Counted from the first letter of the stretch, positions 7,835 through 18,495 are shown. The stretch: 64,000 nucleotides of DNA from Chloroflexi bacterium TSY (GCA_019217005.1 JAHBNG010000072.1:8159-72158), one strand, 5' to 3'. Notes: generated by a model not told the origin, from the sequence alone. Made by a program: numbers and translations.

Positions 7835-10800
7835 ATGCCTCAAATCCTTTATTTTGATTTACAAATCGAGAAGTCTAAAAACGCATATCGCAGTCGAGTT
7901 CTAAGTTCGCCGGTGGGTGAAGCCTCCGGCGAATTCGAACTGCCCTTCACAGAAGATGAGTTGGATCGCTTTTTGTCGCTGGACCCAACTTTTCCGCCTC
8001 AGGATACTGTGTCGTCAAGTGGTTCTTCTCCCGACTTAACCCCACAAAGCTTTGGCGAGCGCCTGTATGCCGCGGCCTTCGCCGGAGAGGTGGGCACCAG
8101 CTTGCGACGGAGCCTGGATGCAGCCAATCGCCAACAAACGACACTGCGCATTCGTCTGCGTATTGATCCTGATCTGACCGAACTGAGTCGCTTGCCCTGG
8201 GAATATCTATATGTAAGCCCTCTTAAACGCTTTCTTACTCTCTCCGATGAGACGTCGTTAGTTCGCTATCATAAACTGTCTCAACCGCCCAAACCACTGC
8301 GCGTTTCGCCACCGTTGCGGGTGTTGGTTGTGATTTCGAGTCCAGCAGACATGCCGCAATTCGATGTCGAAGCAGGATGGAGCCACTTAAAGGCTGCATT
8401 ATCCTCACTACAAGAGAAGAATTTGGTTCAAGTGGAGCGGTTGGAAGAAGCAACTGTTCTGGCGCTTCAAGAGCGCTTGCAGCGAGGTGATGTACATATT
8501 CTCCATTTTCTTGGTCACGGCTCCTTTGATCATGTAGCAAACCAGGGAGGTCTCTATTTCGAAGATGATCGTCAACAAAGCAACTGGATAGACGCCACGC
8601 GGCTTGGAACACTGTTTCGCGATCACAACGCACTTTCACTGATCTTTTTGAATGCGTGCGAAGGGGCGCAGACAGGATATAGCGATGTTTGGTCGGGGAC
8701 AGCTCAACAGTTGGTGCAACAGGGGATTCCGGCTGTGTTGGCCATGCAGTTTGTCATCAGCTATAAGGCATCCACCGTCTTGGCCGGTACATTCTATCGC
8801 GCCACAGCCAATGGCCATTCGGTTGACGCTGCGGTGGCTGAGGCGCGCAAAGCTGTCTATCTAGCAGGCAATGAAGTCGAATGGGCCACGCCGATTTTGT
8901 TTAGCCGTTCGCCTGACAATCGCCTTTTCGAGTTGCCGCAAGATAGAATATCAGGTGCCCCCAATGAAGAATCGATCCATGAGATCTCCTCATCAGCCGA
9001 AGAGAGCCGTGCAGGAACAGATCTAGTCGCATTGATCCAAAGCCAGACTTGGCCAAAATTGGCCCTCATCGGAATCGGCGCCGTCATCATCTCATTAGGG
9101 GTTCTCTTTCTTAATTCTCAATCATCGTCTGTGCCTGAATCCGCTGCTTCCCGGCAACCAACAGTGGCTCCTACTGCAACGCCCCAGCCAGTTGTGAACC
9201 CTGTCGTTGAACCCACGGCAGCGTCAACTCGCCTCTGTTCTGACGGCAGGCAGTGTGTGCTAGTGGCCGAAATTGATCTGCCGGATGATGAGCGATATAA
9301 GGATATCGTCCGTAAAATCTATTGGGAGTTGACCAGTGGTGAACTGTTGTCATCTGATATGTTCAATGTTCGGATCATTGATGCGATTCGCGACGTCGAT
9401 CAGATTCGACAACTGACAGAGCAAGAGATGCCCCAAATTATCGTTTGGGGTCAGATCATTCAGTTATTTAAGGAGCTCAACATTAATTTCGAGTTGATCA
9501 ATCAACTGGGGGTTGGTCAATCCAATCAACTGCGCCCCTATCGAGTCCAATTTTTCGAACCGATCACGCAAAAGCTGACCTGCACAGGCGAATGTTTTGA
9601 ACCAGCCAATCTAGGCAAGGCTCTTAATCAACTTGGCGAAGTGGTCGCCCATACAACGGCTGGGATGCTCCATTATGGACTTGCTCAGGCGGAAGAGGCT
9701 GATCAAGATTTTGGGATTGCGCTCTATTGTATCGGCGAACCGGTCAATAAGCAGAATTTAAATCTCACCAATGTCGATTGTGGCCAGGATTTGCAGATTG
9801 AAGGTTTCAACGCGGGGGCCCTTTATTATTATGCAGGTCGAGCGAAAATCCTGATTGGGGACTACGTGACTGCGATTGAATATCTCCAAAAAGCTGCATT
9901 GCAGAACCCCGATGATCCGGCTCCGCTGATTGGCATTGCAACTGCATATAAAAGCTGGATTGATGAGGGGAATCCCCCCGCATTTCATGATGCTTTAGAT
10001 GAGGCTGTTCTGCTTTCAAACGTCTTACGAACGGACAGGGCGACCCACAACGTTCCGACTCGGGAGATTGCCGTCGTTGACTATGAACTTGGTTTTATTG
10101 CTGAGTTACAAGAGACTGGGAAAATGCGGAGAGTAAATACACCCTGGCAATTGAGGAATTTGGTCCAGAGAGCCAGCAAGCTTATGTAACATACATTGCA
10201 CTTGCTCGAGTTCAGCGGCAGATGGGCAAGATCGAGGACGCGGCTGCCACATTGCAGCATGCGCATCATCTCGATTCGACTGTTCCGTGGGCCCTCTTGG
10301 AACTGGCTCAACTCCATCAGAGCGATCGCACATATGCAGAGTCATTTTTAAAATCTGCTCACGAAATTGCACCCGAGCAAGCCTATGTCGACATTGTCTC
10401 GGCTCAATTATGTGCTGTATGGGAAGCGTTTGATTGTGCTGTGGATGCCTATCAACGTGCAGAGGAAAAGCGCCCCAACTCTGGTTGGCTTTATGGCCGG
10501 ATCGGTGATCTTGATGGTCAAAAGGCTGAATCGTTTGACCATCAAGATTGGTCAAAAGCGGCGGAGTATTATGAGAAAGCTGTAGAACGTCGTCCCAATG
10601 ATCCATGGGCGCATGAACGGTTGGCATTTGCCTATTTCAACCAGGGAAACTATGTTGAGTCAGTCGAACACTTTGGGATCAGCCTAAATGAGCTTTCTCA
10701 CCCACAGAGTCAGCTTGCCGCGCGCTACTGCAACCTGGCACAAGCGCAGCAAATTGCCGAAATGCTCGATGAGGCGCTTGCCACCTACCAGGTCTGTCTC

Positions 10801-11107
10801 AACAGGCTCAGTAGATCCAAATTTCAGGTTTTGAGAGAGAATTCTGGCTAAACAGTTGACATAAATACAAATTTGCCGGTCGATATCTAGTTTTTGCGTT
10901 AGATTTGGGCGATTTTCAGATATGAAATAGGTTGTTTTCTGTAACCGAAATCTGAATAAATGACTCCAAAATCCCTGCAATCTCGACTGAAAATCGCCAA
11001 AAACGCCAAATTTGGATCTACTGAGGCTAGAGAATCCTGAGACGCGCGCAACTGTAGAGGCCTTGATCGAGCAGATTCAAGAAGGACGGGAGAGCGATTT
11101 AGAGTAG
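7835..11107 (+). pseudogene. Membrane-anchored CHAT (caspase-like) protease with TPR tail; frameshifted and MITE-interrupted
   Basis: The N-terminal ~120 residues precede a CHAT domain (HetF-associated caspase fold). The catalytic dyad is visible as His228 (HFLGHGSF) and Cys275 (FLNACEGA). One transmembrane helix follows (about 407-427), then a Pro/Thr linker, a conserved globular region (CVLVAEIDLPDDERY) and TPR-like repeats. The first frame stops at 10187-10189. From about 10105 another frame carries on the TPR text (DWENAESKYTLAIEEFG...ARVQRQMGKIEDAAATL), so a one-base indel separates them. That frame meets a 219-bp MITE at 10807. Removing 214 bases restores LNRLRLENPETRATVEAL to a stop at 11105-11107, giving about 1019 residues. 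CHAT proteases commonly act in proteolytic signalling or abortive defence (family knowledge); the target here is unknown. The ATG has GGAAG upstream. Confidence 0.8.
10807..11025. mobile_element. 219-bp MITE (copy A) inserted in the CHAT-TPR gene
   Basis: The element is bounded by an 18-base perfect inverted repeat, CTCAGTAGATCCAAATTT on the left and its reverse complement on the right. It has an inner inverted pair (GGCGATTTTCAG near 10911, CTGAAAATCGCC near 10987) and no transposase. An apparently identical copy, also 219 bp, lies at 63063-63281. Deleting 214 bases (keeping one CTCAG) restores the interrupted frame in both hosts. The outer five bases are therefore probably target-derived or a required CTSAG target, although left (CTCAG) and right (CTGAG) differ in the middle base. 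Confidence 0.88.
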
Positions 11108-11274
11108 TTGAGTGAACAAAATGAATTTTTTTTCGGTTCTGGGAGGTTTTGTGGGGTAGATGTTGGATAGTTTGCTGGCTTGTTCACCAACCATCTAACC
11201 AACAAACCAGTTAAAAACCACACAATTCCTCAGACAACCATTTTTTCCAATCCGATCAGAAAATAGTTGGTGAA

Positions 11275-11841
11275 ATGATGAAACCCGCATTACTTATAAT
11301 CGATCTACAACGCTGGTTTCTGGAAGTTGGGCCACCAGAGAAGCTCGCGCGTGTCGAGACATTGATAGCCAATACGAATGCGTTGAGCGGTTTCTTTCAA
11401 GAGAGTGGGTATTCGGTCATTCGTATTCAGACTGTTCATACAGCCGATGGAAGTAGCTGGAATCAGTGGATGAAAGAGCACAACAGCCCCCGTTTGATCG
11501 AAGGAACGCAGGAGGCTGAAGAGCATCCTGCTCTCGACAGATGTGACTCGGATATTGTCATTCGAAAGACTCGGCACAGTGCTTTTATCAGAACGGATCT
11601 TGAGATTGTTCTGAACGCCCGTGAGATCGATGCAGTGGTTCTGGCTGGCTTTTCGACAAACTTATGTGTTGGGTTGACCGCCATCGAGGCGTATGAAAGA
11701 GATTTCAAGGTTTTTCTTGCCGAGGAAGCGATTCTGGGCACAAACCAGAGGGACGAACGCCTCATGTTGGATTACTTGCAGATTCACTTTGCCATTGAAC
11801 CAGTTTCGATTGTAAGGATTCTGGAGATGGTGTCAACCTAA
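11275..11841 (+). CDS. Isochorismatase-like cysteine hydrolase
   Basis: A 188-residue cytosolic protein of the isochorismatase-like hydrolase fold. The family triad is visible: Asp in ALLIIDLQ near the N-terminus, Lys in IVIRKTRHSAF, and the nucleophile Cys in GFSTNLCV. Family members hydrolyse amides or vinyl ethers such as nicotinamide, N-carbamoyl compounds or isochorismate. I see no motif that fixes the substrate. The length is normal and the frame intact. It starts at ATG 11275 (a second ATG follows directly). It faces the EEP-family gene at 11907 tail to tail. Confidence 0.88.
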   Translation: MMKPALLIIDLQRWFLEVGPPEKLARVETLIANTNALSGFFQESGYSVIRIQTVHTADGSSWNQWMKEHNSPRLIEGTQEAEEHPALDRCDSDIVIRKTRHSAFIRTDLEIVLNAREIDAVVLAGFSTNLCVGLTAIEAYERDFKVFLAEEAILGTNQRDERLMLDYLQIHFAIEPVSIVRILEMVST

Positions 11842-11906
11842 ACCCTTTTCTCTCTAAATCCATTGCAAATTTGAGAACTGTTGCCAAGAAGATAAATATT
11901 GTCTCA

Positions 11907-12944
11907 CTACTCCAACACCAAGTCTGCCATGATATAGAGATGATCTGAGTCGATGATTCTGCCTGTCCAGGCGGAGATTGCGCGCCATTCTTTGCTATGC
12001 ATGATGTGGTCGATTCGAATCAGAGGCAATTTCCACTGGGCGCGGCGAATCCACATGCGGCTTGGATAGGTATAGCCCATTCCCCAGCCGGCTTCTCCAA
12101 AGGAATCGTAGAGATACTTGCGCAATTTTTGATAGTTGGGCTGTCGTTCGGTTGTGTTGAGATCTCCTACAAACAAGAGTGGTTCATCTTGTGCTCTTTC
12201 CAACAGCTTAAGGATAACGATAAAGGTGAGGTCTTGTGCGGTTGTATCGAAGAGATAGACGCGTGGGATTCGCCGACTCAAAACGTAACGACGGGCTGGA
12301 CTTTCTGGATGCACGTTGATCACAGTGATTGATGTGCCATTTAGATTGATCGAGACTTGTTGACAACTGCATGTCGCTAGCAACATGTCTCTAGATGGTG
12401 TGCCGATAATCGGATAGCGACTGAGGAGGGCAAGCCCGTTGCCAAAGTTTGCCGTGTCGGAACTTTGATATGGATATTGTTCCCCCAGAATCGACATGAG
12501 CTTTCGTCTAGCGCTATATCCAACCTCTTGCAAAGCAATGATGTCGGGGCTCTGCTCCTCGATGACATCGTAAAATTCGCCATCCACCTTGCTTGTCAGC
12601 AAAGTGTTCCAACTCATGACGCGCAATTGCTTTGTCGGATCGGTTGGCTGGATCGATGCAGTGATATTTGGGAGAAATTGACGACCATATTCGATCCCAA
12701 AAAAAAGAATCGGGATCAAGAGTAGGATAACGGTCTTTCGACTTCGCACGATGAGTGCAACGACAAGTAGAGGAAGAATAGGCAAATAGAACCACGAACC
12801 AAACACCTGGGTTAATTGAATTTGCCAAAACCGATCATGGAGGGGAGAAAGGTCTACGAGGCGCCAAATAATATAGCCGATTACGTATAGCAAGGATGTT
12901 ATGGCGACCGTAGAGCGGCCAAGTCGGAACACAACTTCTTTCAT
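11907..12944 (-). CDS. Membrane-anchored endonuclease/exonuclease/phosphatase (EEP) family protein
   Basis: A 345-residue protein with three predicted transmembrane helices in the first ~85 residues (LLYVIGYIIWRL, FYLPILPLLVVALIV, VILLLIPILFFGI). An EEP (DNase I-like) metal-dependent domain follows. Motifs in order: LRVMSWNTL (Asn), DIIALQEVG (metal-binding Glu), VINVHPESP (His), FVGDLNTTERQPNYQKL (Asp/Asn) and the final SDHLYIMADL (Asp-His). This architecture is common in bacterial membrane EEP proteins that may act on phosphoesters such as inositol phosphates or nucleic acids outside the membrane; the real substrate cannot be read from sequence. The frame is intact. The start codon lies about 100 bases from the end of the GT39-like gene, so the two could form one transcription unit. 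Confidence 0.88.
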   Translation of the reverse strand: MKEVVFRLGRSTVAITSLLYVIGYIIWRLVDLSPLHDRFWQIQLTQVFGSWFYLPILPLLVVALIVRSRKTVILLLIPILFFGIEYGRQFLPNITASIQPTDPTKQLRVMSWNTLLTSKVDGEFYDVIEEQSPDIIALQEVGYSARRKLMSILGEQYPYQSSDTANFGNGLALLSRYPIIGTPSRDMLLATCSCQQVSINLNGTSITVINVHPESPARRYVLSRRIPRVYLFDTTAQDLTFIVILKLLERAQDEPLLFVGDLNTTERQPNYQKLRKYLYDSFGEAGWGMGYTYPSRMWIRRAQWKLPLIRIDHIMHSKEWRAISAWTGRIIDSDHLYIMADLVLE

Positions 12945-13047
12945 TTTTGCGGATTTTCGTTACGCTCATCAGCCAAGAGAGTGAAGCAGGCTCATTTTCT
13001 GTCTGAAAATCAGACCAATTTTCACTTGTATCATAGATGAGCTTTGG

Positions 13048-15868
13048 TTATTTTGATAGCATAATCTCGTCAACAAGAACAGCGTTATCTGGAATGAATT
13101 CTCCTGTTTGGTCAGTTGCCACTAAGCGGACACCCGTTACTGGATCATAGAGGCCAACGTAGAATCGATAAATACCCGCAGAGAGTTCATCTGGTAAAGA
13201 TAGGGTGTGTGAGTCAAGAACCACCTCTTCAGCGACCCACTCATTCATTGAATAGCCGTTTCTGGGTATGGCATCTGACTGGCTCACGATTTCGTCTGCT
13301 TCATTCACCAAATGGACAAAGACCTGATAGCTTGCTTGTGGGACAGTATGAACCTGCCACACAAGCGTGATGTTCAGCGGCTTGCCAGGTATCAGTGATG
13401 CCATTTCCTCATATCCCCATAACTCGATTGTTCCATCAAAGAGCGCTCGAACAGGCTTGGCAAGAGTCGGCACCGTAAACGTCCGGGTTGAGGCAAGGAG
13501 TTCCATCGATGTAATTGGGATGGAAAGTCCAGCGACATCAAGCTGGACTTGATATGTTCCCGGTGCTGCGTCTTGTGGCATACGCAAGCGTAGACGACGA
13601 CAGATAACCTCCTCATTTGCCCATATTGCTCCAGGGGCAACTGTATCTTGCAATAAGATATATTGGTGTTGAGCGTTTGCGAGCCTCAATCGAATAGATT
13701 TTTCAGAAGCATTCATTTTACTAATCATTTCGCTTGCCGCTTTTGCATTTGAGCTTTCTCTCCCGCTCACACTGTCAAACTGAGCGCGCCAAAAGAGATC
13801 TAGCATCAAAGGTGCACCAACTTCAGGGGTTAAATTGGGCATTGAATAGCCCAGAAAGGACAACTCACGATCAATTTGCGTTGGCAACCTATGCATTGGG
13901 GCCATCTGCTCGGCTGGAAAAGAACGTAGTGGGAGCGTCAATATTCCAGCAAGTGCTGAATCCCCTGGTACGCCCAGTCTCGGTCGCCGTGCGCCATGGG
14001 CTGCAAGCTCATACCATCCAACCTGAACCCGAATCTCGTCGTCTGCCGCGCAAGGATCCGTAATTTCTGGCCAGTAGCGGTCAATCACATATTCTCCTGG
14101 TAACCAGTAAGGTGTTCGATAGCTCCCATTGCCCGGTGTCTTGTCTATCTGTCCAATACGTTTGCCGTTGGGAGCAATCAGATGCACAAAGGAGGTCAAG
14201 TCGCGAAAAGTGGATTGTTCGGCGCGCCAGAAAAGAGTCAGCGCGTCTTTGCTTGAATCTGTTGACAATCCCACTAACGTCGGCCCATCGTCGAAAAATG
14301 CTTCGGTCGTCTGTTGAGGCATGTAGTTGGCTGACAAATTTTGTTTGTGATTTGCTGCTTGTGCTATTTGAACCAAATGTAGCAGCGTATTGTTATATTT
14401 GTCCGAGATGTGCTCCAGCGTCGAGCCGTCCAATAATCTATGCAGATCTTCTGCACGATCCATCTGTTCACCGGGAAATGCATACACGGCACCCTTCCCT
14501 GCGGCTGGCAAAACCAACGTATCGCTAATGTCCAGCGACTTGATCCCATATTGACCGCGTAGAAAGGCCACGGAGGCATGGCCCGCCCACAGTTCGGATA
14601 GATAGACTGTATTCCTTTCTGTATAGGAGGTCAAATAATTCAGTGCATCGAGCTTATCTTGATCATAGAAGTAGTAAACTTCCGTCCGTTTGGGAAATCG
14701 AACGAAATAATCGTTGTACGTTTGTAGGCCACTCAAGAAGAGAACAACTCCGACAAGCGCGTAGCCAGCCCAATCAAAGCGTAGATTACGTGTGACCAGC
14801 CATGTAAGTCCCAAGCCGGTTGTCAGGAACAGGGCCGGATGTGTGGGGAGCGTACGCGAAAAGTCTGGTGCATCGTTGCTCAGCACAGACGGCAGCAACA
14901 TTACCAGAACCCATAGGCCCATGAGAAACAATGCGTCCCGATCCCGATCGGCTGTTTGACCGAGTCGTCTAACCCAGATAAATAGCCCAATCAGAAAAAA
15001 GATAGATAAAATCGGATCGAATGCAGGACGTCCGGAAACGTTATGTGTCCAATCGCGATCACCAGCCACATTGAACATACCCAAGACACGTATGCTATTG
15101 TCAATCAATGTCCAAAAAGGTGCTCCAGCGCTTACTTCTTCGTTCATGATGAAGGCTTCGGCAGCATGGTCAAAGAAGAAATCTGGTCTTTGATAAAACT
15201 CGAAACCAACCGGAATAAAGACCACGAAGGCCACAAGGCCAGTCAGCAACAGTCCAATGACTGGATTGAGCGCCCAGGTCGGTTGATGAGTCAGGCGCTG
15301 TTCTTCACCTTTGCGTTGTGTTCTCTGCCAAAGAAGCCAGATTGTGTATCCTATCAAGACAAACGGTACCAATCGTCCGGTCGGGTGGATATAAACCGAC
15401 AACCCTGTGAGAAGACCACTGACAAGGTAGGCCAGTAACTTCACCATGCCTGCTTTGGTCTTTGTTATATTTTTGTTGAGCGCGACGCTATTCGATGCAT
15501 ACCAGAAGAATCCAAAAATTCCACAAAGAACCATGGGCATCATGATCACCCGAATACCAAAGTGGCTAAAATGGACATTCCAAAGATTCAGGGCAAATGT
15601 GCAGGAAGTAAAGAAGGCGATCAATCTACTCTGTTGACTTAAAATCATGCGGACCAACAGATAGCTGCTCGGAACGGCAAGGATGCCAGCCAAAGCCGAG
15701 CCAAGTCGAAGGGTATAAGGAGTAATGGGACCAGGCTGCATCGATTGCGTTAAACGCCTCGTCAAATTGAAAACCTGGAGGAACTTCACCCAGCTTATAG
15801 AGACGCAGCAGCCCTCCAAACACCGTCACAATTGTTAGGAGTAACCAATCTTGATATTTCCATGCCAT
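13048..15868 (-). pseudogene. GT39/ArnT-type membrane glycosyltransferase, N-terminal frameshift with apparent deletion
   Basis: The true N-terminus starts at ATG 15866-15868 (MAWKYQDWLLLTIVTVFGGLLRLY...GFQFDEAFNAID). The catalytic-type DE pair of GT39/PMT-family enzymes is visible in FQFDEAF. At about 15741 the frame changes and the protein resumes as GPITPYTLRLGSALAGILAVPSSYLL. Homologues normally have roughly 30 more residues (a REPLFIY-type loop) at this junction, so a deletion plus frame change is likely. The rest is one open frame: about ten transmembrane helices, then a long extracytoplasmic region with two or more beta-sandwich domains, ending DNAVLVDEIMLSK. Family members move sugars from lipid-linked donors outside the membrane. 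An IS lies only 7 bp upstream of the start codon and has probably displaced the promoter and ribosome-binding site. Confidence 0.78.
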
Positions 15869-15875
15869 CAGGGAA

Positions 15876-17359
15876 CTTTACTTTCTGGTAAAGGCTTGAG
15901 TGACAAAGGGCAAACCGAAAGGGGCGGAAAAAAGAATCCACCCTGAAAAAACGGGATAAAATGTAAAAATAGTGCTCGGCTAGTTTAAGCAGCGGCATTG
16001 AGGCGGCGATGAGCGAGAACGCCTTTAGGGAAATGGTGTGAAACCGAGGCCTTTTTCCGAAAGTCAGGGTCGAGTTGGTCAGGAGTTGGAAAAAGAGCAC
16101 TCGAGAGAACACGGCGCAGCCTGCCGGGAGTGGATTGAGGCTCTCGATCCCAGTAGCCAGTCGGTATGGGAGGAAGAGAAGCGGCTAAATGGGAAAGAAG
16201 ATTGCCAGCAAGCAGCCCCAGTTCAGGTAAGCGGAAACAAGCCTCATCGGCATGAACAAATTGACGATGTAAGCCAATCATCTGCTTGGAAGCCAAGGGG
16301 GGAGGTTCAACAGGCCAGCGTTCCAGGTAGACAAGATAAATGGTTTCAGGCTGCAAAGTCATAACGGTCGCCAAAACCAAAGGTGTGTTGTAGGCCGGAT
16401 CCTGAATGACGTAAATCGAGTAGGTACGGTTGGCTGTATCCACCTTGGTTGTTCTGGGGACGAGATTGTGCCATGCTTGATAGCAAATCAGGCGACCACT
16501 ATAGAGAAAGCGACCAGACGAGTCCGGAGTTGTAGCCTCGAGTCGCTTTCCCTTATAGCTGCGAGAGAGCGGACGCACAATATCACCATATTCAGGTGGT
16601 CTGCCTTTTTCTTTGCGTTTGGGGAACTCATTGCGGCGCACTGTGCAGTTAATCGCTTCCCGCAGGACAAATCGGTCGATGCCGCTTTCTAGCATTTCTC
16701 TGATTGTAAACCCGGCATCGACCACCGCCACTTCGTCTGACTCCAGTGATTTCTTCGTCTCTGTCAGCAGCTTTTTCCGAAACTCACTTTCCTTTGTTCC
16801 AACCGTGCATCTCATGATTGCCTTGAGCAGTGGCACTCGCTTCCCGCCTATCTCCCCCGAGCTTATCATCACTCCAAAGATGAGCGCGGCAATGCCCGAC
16901 GAGCCGTTGAGTTATAGAGTCGGTTCACTTTCCCTTGCAGCTTCGGTCGCCAGAACCCTGTGATATCTATGCTTTTCACTCGGTACCCTTCTAACTTTTG
17001 CCTCCCATTCCCTTTCCACTTCTTCCCAGCAGACTTGTGATATCCCATGATCCATATCGAAAGCTCCACCAGCTTCGCCGGAGCTCCTCATCTTCAAACC
17101 CGCTTTCTTTCAATGCGCTATGGATTGCTCCTCGACTTTTCAGAAACGACCCATTCAGCATTGCCCACATCAGACGCATTACATTTACGTTTGTTCCCAT
17201 CGGCGTTACTTGCAATACATTCATCAGTACTGCTATAGTTATTTCTGGCGCGGTTAGCATTCCTTCCTCCTTTTTGGGTTCTCTACCTTTAGGATGAACT
17301 GCTAACCGCTTTTTGTCACATTTCTCACCTCATCTCTTTTCTTTTACCAGAAAGTAAAG
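15876..17359 (-). mobile_element. Insertion sequence copy 1 (1484 bp) with 5-bp target duplication GGGAA
   Basis: The ends are CTTTACTTTCTGGTAAA on the left and TTTACCAGAAAGTAAAG on the right, a perfect inverted repeat. The target GGGAA is duplicated at 15871-15875 and 17360-17364. A second copy (49815-51310) lies in the opposite orientation with its own 5-bp duplication. It carries one transposase gene, transcribed leftwards, which is frameshifted. The DDE family is not certain; the 5-bp duplication and a single long ORF would suit an IS4-superfamily-like element (inference). Confidence 0.92.
15985..17260 (-). pseudogene. Degenerate DDE transposase of IS copy 1
   Basis: The N-terminus begins MLTAPEITIAVLMNVLQVTP (start 17260) and runs to SFRYGSWDITSLL. 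It is then continued in another frame (KLEGYRVKSIDITGFWRPKLQGKVNRLYNSTARRALP). That frame is closed by an extra base relative to copy 2 (GCCGCGCTC here against GCCCGCTC). From 16872 the catalytic part is open to 15985: GKRVPLLKAI, VAVVDAGFTIREML (probable first Asp), DRFVLREAINCTVRRN, and the C-terminal LIGLHRQF and HHFPKGVLAHRRLNAAA. At least two frame breaks make it inactive unless the first is a programmed shift, since copy 2 changes frame near the same point. Confidence 0.85.
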
Positions 17360-18053
17360 GGGAATTGTCTCACACTTTTGACATTTTGACATAGTTTCGA
17401 ATGATGTACTCGACCGTGATGTAAGGCGATTTGAAAATATACTGAGCAGCGCCATAAAATAACACTTTTTAGTCGAGAAAGAATGTTATGATGTGCTGCT
17501 GCGGAGTATAATAATTGTCTACAGATGGAAGGGAAAGATTCGATTTGGAGAAGGAAAATCCAGCCAATTTCTCCCGGTTTACGAATGGATCACGAATTTT
17601 GTGAATTGCACGAAGGATTTGAGGGGCACTTACGATTAACTATATAGAACGAGCAAAATAACTTAGGTTCAGTTGCTCAATCCCGGAATCCTGGAGCACT
17701 TAAAAACAGTTGGCGAAATCTTGTTTTGCTGTTGCTACTCTCACAATGACGTGAACACAACGATGTGTTAATGAGTATGCAATAAGACGCAAGAGTGGGT
17801 AATCATAAGAAATGGTGTATCCGAAACTGTGTAGTAGTGCACACCTTCTTTGTCGCTTAACACATACGTATTTTTTGAAATAGGTGATATTCTTTATTCA
17901 AATGAAAGAATATCAAGTCTCGGTGCGTCTATATGGGTGTAGACGCTGGAACTTTCGCACGACGCCATCGATGTTCAGCAACGACTTTCCGGCACTAAGA
18001 TAAGAAGCTTATCACCCGACTGTACGGAATGAGACCTGCCTAATGAGTAAGAA
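17360..18053. other. Non-coding stretch with clustered hairpins upstream of the tandem array
   Basis: No gene is visible. From about 17883 the sequence becomes hairpin-rich: GATATTCTTT/AAAGAATATC (17888-17916), GCGTCTA/TAGACGC (17927-17948), the palindrome GATAAGAAGCTTATC (about 18000-18014), and an outer pair GGTGATA (17884) with TATCACC (18010). Together with the 112-bp repeats that follow, this looks like the 5' part of one structured transcript or element (inference). The stretch 17360-17880 shows nothing I can name. Confidence 0.4.
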
Positions 18054-18495
18054 GCTAGGAGATCGCCCAGGTGACGATTTCTCGGCGAGAAGCTCGAAAG
18101 ATATGACCAAACAAACGAGCAAGAGGCTAGGACATTGCCCAAAATGACAATGACTCGGCTAGAGGGCTAGGAGATCGCCCAGGTGACGATTTCTCGGCGA
18201 GAAGCTCGAAAGATATGACCAAACAAACGAGCAAGAGGCTAGGACATTGCCCAAAATGACAATGACTCGGCTAGAGGGCTAGGAGATCGCCCAGGTGACG
18301 ATTTCTCGGCGAGAAGCTCGAAAGATACGACCAAACAAACGAGCAAGAGGCTAGGACATTGCCCAAAATGACAATGACTCGGCTAGAGGGCTAGGAGATC
18401 GCCCAGGTGACGATTTCTCGGCGAGAAGCTCGAAAGATATGACCAAACAAACGAGCAAGAGGCTAGGACATTGCCCAAAATGACAATGACTCGGC
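18054..18495. repeat. Four-unit 112-bp tandem repeat with paired hairpin motifs
   Basis: Identical units start with GCTAGGAGATCGCCCAG at 18054 and recur every 112 bases (anchor GATCGCCC at 18061, 18173, 18285, 18397), giving about 3.95 copies. I saw only one substitution (ATATGACC to ATACGACC in unit 3). Each unit has two related halves. Half one is CTAGGAGATCGCCCA-GG-TGACGATTT-CTCGGC; half two is CTAGGACATTGCCCA-AAA-TGACAATGA-CTCGGC. Between them a third hairpin is formed by GCTCG ... CGAGC. Stem positions change in step between the halves (ATCG/CGAT against ATTG/CAAT), as expected of structured RNA. A decayed copy follows at 18528-18580. No spacers vary, so it is not CRISPR. Confidence 0.85.

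Noticed and set aside
7348..7836. 162-codon minus-strand frame overlapping the RAYT 3' end
   Set aside because: It is built largely from REP repeat sequence and overlaps a well-supported gene.
10684..10980. 98-codon minus-strand frame also found at 63051-63236
   Set aside because: The frame is conserved only because it lies within the identical 219-bp MITE; it has no transposase-like motif.
18054..18495. CRISPR array
   Set aside because: All 112-bp units are nearly identical with no variable spacers, and no cas genes are present.
18054..18495. Known riboswitch or hammerhead/twister ribozyme array
   Set aside because: The conserved cores of the classes I can recall (c-di-GMP, glycine, guanidine, hammerhead CUGANGA, twister) are not present.
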